DNA from: Pempheris klunzingeri
Taxonomy: Eukaryota; Chordata; Actinopteri; Acropomatiformes; Pempheridae
NCBI RefSeq assembly: GCF_042242105.1
Contig: NC_092027.1
Coordinates: forward strand, 12,123,721 to 12,187,720
Reading direction: 5' to 3'
DNA length: 64,000 nucleotides
Part shown: one piece after another, positions 49,834 through 59,586 of the stretch
Layout: the number at the start of each line of letters is the position of its first letter
How positions within the stretch are numbered: position 1 is the first letter of the stretch
Program-made: the position numbers and the translations under genes
The notes under the pieces: model-generated
Seen by the model: only the letters and a program-made list of their open reading frames with translations
The model's database searches: none
What the model was told of the DNA's origin: nothing

Positions 49834-49891
49834 CCATGGATGATCCAATTGGGTGATAACAGGGTTGCCATGGTGATTGTTACCATGGCCA
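49834..49891. promoter_or_regulatory. Cluster of three CCATGG / X-box-like motifs
   Basis: TTGCCATGGA (49831-49840), GTTGCCATGGTGAT (49865-49878) and GTTACCATGGCCAA (49880-49893) lie within about 60 bp; the last two each match the RFX X-box palindrome GTTGCCATGGCAAC at 11 of 14 positions. It lies about 1.35 kb beyond the klhl38 stop. A regulatory role is only inferred. Confidence 0.3.
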
Positions 49892-51238
49892 AGGGCTGGA
49901 GCACAGCAGTGGATGTGTGCTCCATAAGGGTCAAGAGGGTTTCAGAGCCAAGTCAGAAGCAACGGCGGTGGCCTGTTTTGGTGGCAAGGGTGGTTCCACA
50001 GTCTGACTGTCTAACATCTTCCTCTGATACAATTTTTCCTCAGATGAATAAAAGACTGACTGGTCGGCATGTTTGTGAGAAACCACCTGCAGGTTACACG
50101 TGTACATGAGGCTGCTGTAGGCTGCAAACCCTAAAAATCTCATCATCACTATTTCCAGTCATAGTTGCCCTCAGCAGGTCACTGCATCCCTTTTTACACT
50201 CTTGCCCTCAAAGGCAGCATTGTCACATGTCCTTGCATCAACATAGCTGCCTGTGAAGCCATTTACTCTATCTAGCAAATTAGATGGTGAAATTAAAAGT
50301 AAACCACCACCAAACTACTCAAATCTTTGAGTTCACAGTGCTTCAACTAACCTAAAACATCACGTCTTTTTATTCTAATTAAAGTTACATACACTACTTA
50401 CGTACACTTCATGAATTGCGAGCGAAAACATAAATGAAACAAATACAGAACATGCTTTGTTGGGCGTTGTAGGAACAATTCTCAAAGTCATAAATCAAGC
50501 CACTTAAACTGGAATAAAGTTGGCCCAGATAATTTCAGATAAGTAAAATTGTGCTTCTCATCAGTGTTTCAATATGATAGACTACTGTGCTTTGCATGGG
50601 GAGCTTGTCTGCGTACTGTCACAATTGTTCTCATCACCAAGTGTGCTTTGATAGAAGTATGTGGGTCAAGGAGGAATGTATTTTCTATAAAGTGCAATTT
50701 TATCAGCTGTCTGCTCTGTCATTTTCAGTTTTACAAGAAAAGCAGACCTCATAGAATTAACAAGCAGCCAGTCACATAATTCCCCATGTATTTAAACGTT
50801 ACATAATAGTCAACTGCAGCTGCCAGGCAGTGATATACTGTATGTAAATGTCTGGGAAATTAAAGCATTAACACTTTTAGTTACCATCAAAGTGCAGCCA
50901 TCTGCGGAAAGAGTCTTTTGGATTACATATGTGTCTGAACAGCTGCTTGTTGTGTAAGTATGTCTCCCGTCTCGTCATCTCTTGGGTTCATAGTTCAGTT
51001 CCACCCCAGGTGCCTTAGAAATGGCACCTCTGCTCGTCAGCTGAGCTCGCCTTTGATTCCGGTGAAAGTCAGCCTGGCCTAACGTGCCGCTAAGTTGTGG
51101 CAGAGACTGAGCTGCGTGAAGGAATGCAGTCAGCTTGAAATGGTTTCCCATTTGTGTAATTAGGGCCCAATAAATCGTGGCAAAGGGGAGGTGAAGAACA
51201 AGAAAAGCATTTGCCCAAGTGGCTGGCTGGGTGGTGGG

Positions 51239-53796
51239 TCATGGCGGGTTGGGCCTGTTGGAAACACAGACCAGCGGCAGGGATCCGTGGTCAAATAACT
51301 TATATGGCAAAGACCCTTTCGAGGTCCAAACGTCAGTCTTCGGGTCGTAACACTCGAAGCAGTCTGAGTCCTCAATGACATCATGTCCGTTGAGGATCCG
51401 TCCGCCGGTGACATAGAGCTTGTTGTTGATCACTGTGGCGCTGTGATGCATCCGTCGTTCCTTTAGATTCTCACATTTGACGAATTTGTTGGCTTTGGTG
51501 TCGTAGGCGATCATTCGCCTGGTGTATCCTGGAAATTAGATTTTCATTTAGTCAACTTTGAAGAATAAGTGATGATAAAGTCTGGTGATGTTTTATGTTA
51601 TTCTTATTTTCAACAATTTTTTTGACGCATTTGACTTTCTCCTCTGTGCCACCTCCACCGTGGTCTAAAACTATTAAAATCCCATTACTGAGCAACCCTG
51701 TTCCACTGGGAGGCATGTTTTTTCATTATAGTGGATGTGGGCGACACACACTGTCCTGCTGCTAGAAAGACTTGTGCACCAAATGTGTATTAGTCTGTTG
51801 CTGAAAATAGTCCCAAACAAATGTACCGTTTACTCCAGTATGACTAATGTTTGATAAAAGCTACAGTGCCCAGCTGTTTTAAAAAATTACTCTGCCTTTT
51901 TAAAAAGTGAAAATCATATTTTTATTCTATTTCTATTGAAGATTTACATCTTCAGTAGGAACCAGTAGGCTCATGGCCGATTGCCGAGTCTGGAAGTCGA
52001 ACAGTACTGAGAGACTGACTAACACACTGATTTTGGTCTTATGATAGGATTTGTTGTTGATGATTTAAAATTCAATTAAAATCCACAGCTACTGTAAAGA
52101 TGTTAACGACCGTACTGTAAACTGTACAGCAGATGGAGATTTATTGAACTCACCTCCTATGATATAGATCTTGTCTTCAATGACTGCAGCAGGAGCACAA
52201 ACGTTTTTCACCGTTCTCGTCTCAAGCCTGGACCACAAGTTACGAGAGATGTGATACACCTGTTAACACACCACAAACGCCAAAAGACAGTGTTTATCAC
52301 AGCATAACAGATTGTACTTCACTGTCTGTGTGATATCCCAGTAAAGACCTTTGACTTTTAATCAGCAAACACTGGGAATGAATTCTGTGTAAAGCCATGT
52401 CTGTATTTCAGTGGCCACAAAATAGAAAAGTTGTCTCTACCTGAATCAGCCTGACTGGATTCTGCATGGCGTCCTCTCCTCCGAAAACGTAGATCCTCTG
52501 ATCGCTGGCCGCCACAGCTGGATGCAGCACCGCTGTGGGCATTGGTGCCATGGCTTCCCATTGATTAAACATACTGTTGTATCTCTCTACCGACTGAGAG
52601 ATTCTCTTGTGCTCCCCAATACCTCCTAACACAAAAATAAAGTGCAGATAGGACACACTTTGGTGGGCATATCGTGGCTCCAACATGGGCTCAGCAGTCC
52701 GCCACTGGTTGGTCTTGAGGGAGAGTGTGTAAACTGTGGCGCTAACTGAGCTGTCACCTGATGTCATGCAGAGGCTGAGTCCACCGAGTACATAGAGGAT
52801 GCTATGTATACACACATATGCAGCTTTGTAGAGGCGCAGAGGGAGCTTGGCCAACCACTGCCAGCGATGAGTCCTTTCATCATAGAGCAGGGCCTCTCGT
52901 GAGGTCTGCTCATTGTTTTTGCGTCCTCCAACCACCACCAGTGTTTCCCTGCAGGTGTAACGTCGTGGTGTGGTCCAAAGTGGCTTGAGCTCTCGGCTAC
53001 ACTTGGTGCTGACTGTAAGCATGAGGCGGCGTACTGACTCTATTATCTCAGTACAAAGGGTGGAGGACTGCACCAGCGGGTCATTGGCGATGAACTGGAA
53101 GAGGTAAGTTGGATGAATGTAGCGAAGACGGACTTTCTTGAAGAGATCATGGATTGCACCGCGTCGTGAGAACGGGTCATGGTGGATCCACGCCAGGAGG
53201 GTCTCAAACACTTGCTCCTCCTCAGCGCAAAGTCGGTCGTCTTCTAGGTAACACATGAGCTCTGGAAGAGACAACTCACAAAAGTCCTCTGTCGCAGCTA
53301 CATCAGAGAAACACCTCACAGCCATCTCCTTTGCCCTCTCCCTCAAACTCTCACAGTGAAGGATCTCAGACAATCGTATCATACTCAGGCAGTTTTCTGG
53401 GCTCAGCTGCTCCTGGAGGAACATGGAACAGGCCTCAAAGAGACCTGCGTAGTGAAGCATGGACGCTGCCTGCATGAGTGGGAGCACAATCTCCATGGTG
53501 ATAGTGATGCAGCCTGTGTAGACATAGTCCACGATGCCACTCAGGATGTTGGAAGAGATTCCCTTCAGATTCACTCGGGCCTGACTGCTCTCCAAAAAGT
53601 TACTGCAAAACATGGCGCGGAAGTATGGGCTGCTGGACACCAGGACATTCCTGTGGCAGGGGATCTCCTGGTGCTCCGTGCAGAGCAGCACGTCTGTCAG
53701 GATATGCTCTTGCCGCAGGATGTTCAGCTGGCCAAGCAGGTGGGAGGGAAGTTCTGAGTCTTTAAAAGAGAAAACATCTCGTGGTCTACAGGCCAT
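51239..53796 (-). CDS. klhl38: Kelch-like protein 38 (BTB-BACK-Kelch)
   Basis: A probable Cullin-3 ubiquitin-ligase substrate adaptor, muscle-enriched in mammals. Coding exons (minus strand): 53796-52441, 52259-52154, 51528-51239, joining in phase to 1752 nt, 583 residues (human about 581). The BTB domain spans about 34-130 (LTDVLLCTEHQEIPCHRNVL, SSSPYFRAMFCSNF), with the Cul3-binding BACK about 140-240, then six Kelch blades from about 285 (LVVVGGRKN, ILYVLGGL, FIFVLGGIGE, IYVFGGEDAMQNPVRLIQ, IYIIGGYTRR, LYVTGGR). QNPVRLIQVYHISRN across the exon 1-2 junction is diagnostic of KLHL38. The exon 1 donor is CAG|GTAGAG. The ATG is only 3 nt after a strong acceptor (ctttaccctccccag), so a non-coding exon lies upstream. 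Convergent with spire1, divergent from fam91a1. Confidence 0.96.
51640..51965 (+). repeat. Dispersed repeat, copy A
   Basis: Lies in klhl38 intron 2. Shares with 58780-59060, in the same orientation and order: 'aaatgtgtatta', 'acaaatgtacc', 'atgtttgataaaa', 'tttttaaaaagtgaaaat' versus 'tttttgaaacactaaaat', and 'gatttacatcttcagtagg' versus 'gacttacattttcagg'. Family not identified; no ORF. Confidence 0.6.
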
Positions 53797-54207
53797 TCTC
53801 TGGGGAGGGTAAAGGAAAGAAAGAGAGACGCATACTGTTGTGTACTGTCTTTTGGAAAGCGATGGTTGACCAGAGCATGGCTACCAATGATGTTACACTG
53901 ACATTACACAGTTCTGTTAAACTATGGTGATCAAGAAAAACGTTTTTTGAGTGGAGGTATGTTGTTGAAGATCAGTTGCCGTTGATCTACCTCATTTAGG
54001 AAATATGTGCATTCACTGTCCCGCCGTGCATCAGAGGAGAAAATCCACTCGACCTTCATGTTTGTACGTTACATGTGAGCCTACATCCAGGAGACAGTTA
54101 GCTTAGCATATAGACTGGAAACAGGGGCAAACAGCTTCCCTGGCTCGATTTAAAGGTAGTAAATCTGCATACCCACATTTGTAAAGCACTAAAAACCACA
54201 TTATACC
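53797..54207 (-). other. klhl38: klhl38 upstream intronic sequence
   Basis: Starts with the acceptor at 53800-53801 (minus strand). No exon or repeat recognised to 54207. Confidence 0.5.
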
Positions 54208-54567
54208 CATCCATTTATTGTCTACTGCACTATACTCTGTAAGGGTCGCAGGGGGACTGGAGCCAATCACAACTGAAATTGGGATGGAGGGTATACCCTG
54301 GACAGGTCACCAGGCAATCACAGGGCCAACGCAAAGAGAAAAACAACCACTCACGCTCATACTTACAAGCAATTTTAAGTCATCAATTAACCTAACCTGC
54401 ATGTCTTTGGACTGTGAGAGGAAGCCTGAGTACCTGGATTGAACCTGGAGAACCCACGCAAACATACAAACATGCAAACATGCAAACATGCAAACTCCAC
54501 AGGAAGGCCCTTGCAGATTTGAACCTTGAACCTTATTGCAGTGCACCGCCATGCTGCCCCTACGTTA
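54208..54567 (-). repeat. SINE-like fish repeat (minus orientation)
   Basis: On the plus strand it starts 'ccatccatttattgtctact' and includes 'gggtcgcagggggactggag', 'taccctggacaggtcaccag', 'ctaacctgcatgtctttgga' and 'catgcaaactccacaggaag', ending 'gcaccgccatgctgccc'. The minus strand then begins 'ggcagcatggcggtgcactg' with 'aaggttcaaggttcaaatct', reminiscent of tRNA-type A and B boxes. It is a very common fish interspersed repeat. An 8-bp unit (acatgcaa) is locally reiterated at 54469-54496. Confidence 0.65.
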
Positions 54568-57500
54568 TATCTTATTTGTTTAATTTGGTACAAAAACCAA
54601 AGTGTAAAACTGGTTCTGATTTCCATACTAAAAGCTGGTGTTTCATTCTTTCGGGTTAAGGTTAGTTATTTTAAATCATGTATAATTAATTATGCTTTCA
54701 GGGAACATAAAGATTACAGTATTGAACAGAGAGATTCTGACTGAACACAGCATTTTCTGCAGAATGACTTGATAAAACAGACTAGCAGAGCTTCACTTTG
54801 TCTTTCTTTCATTGGATATTTTATCTGCTTTTCACCTTTGCCCTCTGACTAACAATGCAAATCCCACTGATGGCAAACCCTTTCATTTATTAGCCCTCTC
54901 TTAAACTCTTAAAACTCTTGCAGAGCAGCTGCCCTTAATGTGACGATTACTGACTCACAGATTCTGTTTTTAGCCCTTCTAAATTATCGTGATTCATCCA
55001 TGTAGCATTAGGCCACATCTCCCTTATCCAGCAGCCCATCACTGCTAACATTAACAGAACTGTGTCAACAGACCATCTGTGTTTGTCCCTCCATCCCCCT
55101 GAATTTCTCTCTCTGTCCCTCACACTCCCTCCCCATCCCTGTTTCTATTTTCTATATGTTGTTTTTTTCCATCATATTCCTCCGCTCTCATAGTCTCTGT
55201 CTGTCCCCCTTGTTGGACAGTTTGTGATGACCCTATTATAATCACCCCCGCGACAGCTACTGATTTACTCCTACTTACGGGGCACAGTCTGTAGGATATA
55301 TTTGGACAACTGATCATTATTGTATATTATGAAATGCCAATGACTGTGAGAGACATTTGACAACTCAGTGTCTCAGATCAGAAGACCTGCTGTCATAAGG
55401 GTCCCTAATGAAAAACTGCATCAGTAGTCACACTTACATATACATTATATTCAATCTCTTTCTAGTTAGTCATCAACAATGCTAATAATAATAGTATAAT
55501 AGTAATAAATTGTGTTTCATGCAACTATCATCATGACAGACAGTAATTAAAAAAACTCTTAATACTATAACCAAATGCCAAAGCTGATTTTAAATACAAA
55601 ATATTACAGTAATAATCATTTAGGTAATTGAAAATGTGGCACATAGCTGGATTATATCAGCTGTGTCTGACACCATTAAGCCTGAAAGAAAGCATTAATG
55701 ATAAAATTAATAAAAAGAGGATACAATTGCAGCAGATACTGAGGGCACTGCTGAAGAAATTGTGGTGTTACACAATAAAAGCTTAGTATTGAGGAATTTG
55801 AATGTCAGATTTGTGTCAAACTGATGAGTTTGAGAGAAACGTCTGGCACATGAACCTGTTGCCAGTTCATCAGCAACATCTGTGACTCAGTGAATCCTTA
55901 CCTCTTGCCCTCAGAAAATCAATAACATCCGAAATGTCTGGACGGTCTGTTCAGAGGAAATATCAGTTCCAATCAAGAGAGAACCAAAGCATTATCCAGA
56001 GAGAAAGTGGGTAGTAGTCAGGGAGAGAGAAGGAGCATGACAGAGAAACGACGAGGCTCTCCAGTTAGGCGCTGTGGAGCTCGCCATGAGGCCACTGTGT
56101 ACATTCCTGCATCTAAGAATAGTATCCTGGGCCACTGTGACTCCAGCCAGGCCTCTCATGTGACACAGAGCTGTTTGGTACCCAGTTGCCAGCTTAACAG
56201 CTCTGCCAGGGTCTGGTGGAGAAAGTGTTTACAATAGCCATGGGAGGGAGAATCATCACAGGGTACTGACTCAGCCATCGAGCCCACCCAGGCTGGTGTT
56301 TAATCCAAGTGTCCCCGAGCTGCTAACCCATGTCCATCTTCCTGTGCTGTTTAAGTCCTCCTCTTCTCCTCCTCCTCCCTCCTGTGTGTAACCCAGGATG
56401 AAGGTAAATATAGAGCAGCGCTGATGGGCCTGCTTGATCAGAAGAAACAGCTGTAAGAACTGGGCTCAGGCTGCCTCAAGATGTGGTGGTGTTTCTGCGT
56501 GTTGTCAGTGGTTGTTACTACTACTACTACTCACCTTACCTTGTAGTAATGTGTATGTCATGTTGCCATATAGCATCCATTACCCTCAATCCTGGATATA
56601 GTGGAGATCTACATACTATGGTCTCAGTGGTATTTTTGGCCTATACATCTAGTTTGATTATTCATAGATTTAACGGTTAGTGATATTTTTTTTACTCAAC
56701 TACTCTGCTGGAATAATTTGGTGTGGAGAACTCTTTAGTTGACACAGAGTAATGGTTCTTAGCCTGTGGGTCAGGCCCCTGCAAAGGTTCACTAAGCAAA
56801 ATGCGCTTACTGGTTGTAACACTGAGTTTTGCAAGTTAAACACTTTTACTGTGAGCTAGTAACTGGAGGATAAGTTCAGTTTGCATTAGCAGTAACTTCG
56901 TGCAGCTCTGATGAGAGTGAACAGTAAACAATGAGGCTGATATCAACAAGATAAAATTACAAACAGTAATGCTGGATTACATTAATTGTTATCAGTGACT
57001 CGCATGTGTGCATTTGAATCCAGGTCGGGGATAGCGAACTCTGCCACTAACAATGCTATATGTACTATTTAGAGAGTGAATAGAAAATGTAAATACAGTG
57101 AATAGCTGTTGCTAGAAAATATCAGCCAGAAATAGAATGAAAAACAGGGTTTAATTTCATCAAAATCTTAAGGATTATAGCTTTAAATGCTTCTGTTCTA
57201 AAAATAATTGAACAAGTCCATGAACACAGTGAGAATATCAACTTGTTTCCAGTGTAAATCAATTAGTAATCAATAATTTTGTAAATCAAGTTTGAATTTT
57301 CTTCATTATAGAGCAATAACACGCTTTATTCTTCCATACACAGACACTAATTTCCAGAAAATTCTTGAAACAAGTTGCTCTTCTTTGGGAACAGATTGAG
57401 AACAATCTGTCTTTTTCAATTGTTTTTTGAGGATTTTTTTCTTTTTTTTTCACCTCTTCGGGCCACTGAAAATCCTTCAAATCAATCTGTCTGAGAAGAA

Positions 57501-58544
57501 ACACACTGCTCACAGCTTCTGTCCACATTGAAACCAGAACCTCTGTCAAAAGGTTATAAGTAGCCATTATTTCATTTTAAGGGGTCACAAGAAGGCTGGG
57601 AAACAGCGATATGGAGGAACAAACAGATGAATCTCATACCCTGCTGAAAGATAAAAATGAATCTGGACAGAATATCTTGTAACATTATTTGAAGTCACTG
57701 ATGGGAAAGATTTAAAAAGAAATGAAATGTATTCTCCTTTGATGTCATAACCTCCTGTTTCCACTCAGACAGATACGGCTCTGAGGCATTTGAGCCTCCT
57801 TTTCCTCGCGGCTGATATCACTGAGATGTCATTTATCTCACACGGGGGCCTTATCTTCGCGCCCTCTCTCAAGTGTACCCCCTCGGCTCCTGAGGCAGTG
57901 AGATGAAATATTGTCATGTTTGTTTTGCAGCATGTGACAAGGAACTGAAGTTGCATCCGGGCAGATTGAATGACATAGCTGCAAGAAAGTGAGCTGTCAG
58001 CAAGTCAGACATTACGACATGCAGGAACAGGCAGCTTTGGTGAACTTTGTCACACGGTGAAATCCTACACTGTGTTACCAGTTACAAAGTGACAACTACA
58101 TGCTCATAGGTCACGGTGCGCACTGCAGACTCCTTCAGGGGCGAAGCTGAAAATCTGACAATAACCAGTTTGTGGTTGAGGTGCGAGAAGAAGATTGAAA
58201 GTTTTCACTTTCACTTTATCTTACTGGCTTAAATCCTCCCTTTCTTGACCCAGTAATAATCCTACTACAGAAAGTCTAATGATGGATTTGAGGACTTCTA
58301 TTTAGATCCACTGATAGAGCTCAGGACTGAAAGTATACAGTGATAAATCATCACTTTGTACCATTTTTATGATCTGATTTATTGGAAGCAACTTGAAAAG
58401 CCAAATGAAGAACATTTCTGTTTTGAAGACATGTTAATGGCCTGTGTTTGCCTTTAAACATGAGCCTTTTACCAGGTACCAAATTATGTTTTGTCAGTTA
58501 AGATATAAAAATAAACATAAAACCTTTTTTTCTTGCACCGAATT
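54568..58544. other. klhl38-fam91a1 intergenic region
   Basis: About 4 kb without a recognised coding gene; in particular no annexin-type repeats (human ANXA13 lies here). A minus-strand GT donor at 55901-55900 (CAAGAG|GTAAGG), with a TATA-like CTATATTTA (minus strand, 56413-56405) and a CAGCTG E-box at 56449-56454, may mark the distal promoter and first exon of klhl38. Confidence 0.5.
55902..56380 (-). promoter_or_regulatory. klhl38: Possible klhl38 non-coding first exon and promoter
   Basis: klhl38 needs an upstream 5' UTR exon. The minus-strand donor GAG|GTAAGG at 55901 is one of the better ones within 5 kb, and a TATA/MEF2-like CTATATTTAC lies about 500 bp upstream of it. A MEF2-like site and an E-box would fit muscle expression. 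Low confidence; extents are guesses. Confidence 0.25.
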
Positions 58545-58545
58545 G

Positions 58546-58604
<59 letters not shown>
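58545..58604. repeat. (ATCT)n microsatellite
   Basis: About 60 bp of perfect ATCT/TATC repeat. Confidence 0.95.
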
Positions 58605-58779
58605 ATATTTTTACTTTTACTTGCATGACTTTCTTTTTATAAATGTTGTATGAGCATTGATGGGGGAAACGTGCATAGGAACAAACATTTTCATTGCCAG
58701 TGACTGCTTTGCTGTAATTGTTGTGCTGAGCCTGTAGACTTACGCTATTGTCCTTAAAACTTTTATACACGGATCACTG

Positions 58780-59060
58780 ATGGTCACTGCTGCACTGAAT
58801 AACATGAACAGGGGCACTGCAGTTTAATTATGAGTCTATACCTCCTGTTGTAGTGCAGCAAATGTGTATTAATCCGAGGCAAAGACTAGTCCATCACAAA
58901 TGTACCATTAACTGCTGATTCAAAAATGTTTGATAAAAACCACAATTACCTGCTTTTTAGGAAAATCACAGGCTTTTTGAAACACTAAAATGTGTATTCA
59001 TGAGCTGTTTTTACAGACTTACATTTTCAGGAATGCATGAACTCTCTTACTGAGGGACGG
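58780..59060 (+). repeat. Dispersed repeat, copy B
   Basis: Same family as 51640-51965, about 7 kb away and in the same orientation. Shared blocks in order include 'aaatgtgtatta', 'acaaatgtacc', 'atgtttgataaaa' and 'acttacattttcagg'. Diverged from copy A, so not a recent duplication. Confidence 0.6.
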
Positions 59061-59211
59061 ACTATATACTGCTGGCTTATAGTCCTGTCATTAGTGTCGT
59101 TGTCTGCTGATGCTAAAACAGAATAAAACCTCTCCTTTGATAGGAGCCCTTCAGCTCATTTCAGCCCTGCAGCAGTCGGACATGAACGCCTACACACTGT
59201 ATGTGTGTGAC

Positions 59212-59213
<2 letters not shown>

Positions 59214-59280
<67 letters not shown>
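59214..59280. repeat. (AAT)n microsatellite
   Basis: About 67 bp of perfect AAT repeat, just upstream of the fam91a1 promoter region. Confidence 0.95.
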
Positions 59281-59281
<1 letters not shown>

Positions 59282-59299
59282 ACACTGTTTTACATGACC

Positions 59300-59586
59300 C
59301 TGCGTTTGTCCCCTCGCTCACGCGCTCCATTCACATCCACGGTCACGCCTCAACAGGAAGTGACGTAGGTGGCCACGAGCGTGACGAACGGCTCGTTCGA
59401 AAATACAACAAGGAAGTGTCCGTTTATTGTGAAGGAAAATAACCACCGGAGAAAACATCTCTTCACACCGGGGGTCCTTTGCTCGGTAGTTGGGTGTCGG
59501 GGGGGTAAAGGCACCGTGGACTTGCCCGCGGGCCCGTTTCTGTTCGTCTCGAGGGATTCTGCTTTTAGCCTGCTAGCTAGCTAGCG
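59300..59586 (+). promoter_or_regulatory. fam91a1: fam91a1 promoter and 5' UTR with ETS/CRE composite site
   Basis: CpG-rich against its surroundings. ACAGGAAGTGACGTAG at 59354-59369 combines an ETS core (GGAAGT) with a CRE-like TGACGTA, an arrangement typical of TATA-less housekeeping promoters. A second ETS core (AAGGAAGTGT) lies at 59410-59419. The start codon is at 59587, preceded by 'ctagctagctagcg'. The transcription start is not determined. Confidence 0.55.

Larger units (their letters stand above)
47331..51238. other. spire1-klhl38 intergenic region (includes klhl38 3' UTR)
   Basis: 3.9 kb between two convergent genes. The right end must hold the klhl38 3' UTR; the nearest minus-strand AATAAA I see is at 50369-50374, which would make an approximately 0.87 kb UTR. 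Otherwise it holds a foldback repeat (47822-47945), a CA microsatellite (48491-48518) and a cluster of CCATGG motifs (49834-49888). No gene recognised. Confidence 0.55.

Noticed and set aside
52408-52440. Extension VETTFLFCGH of klhl38 exon 1
   Set aside because: Read-through past the CAG|GTAGAG donor; the Kelch sequence continues in exon 2.
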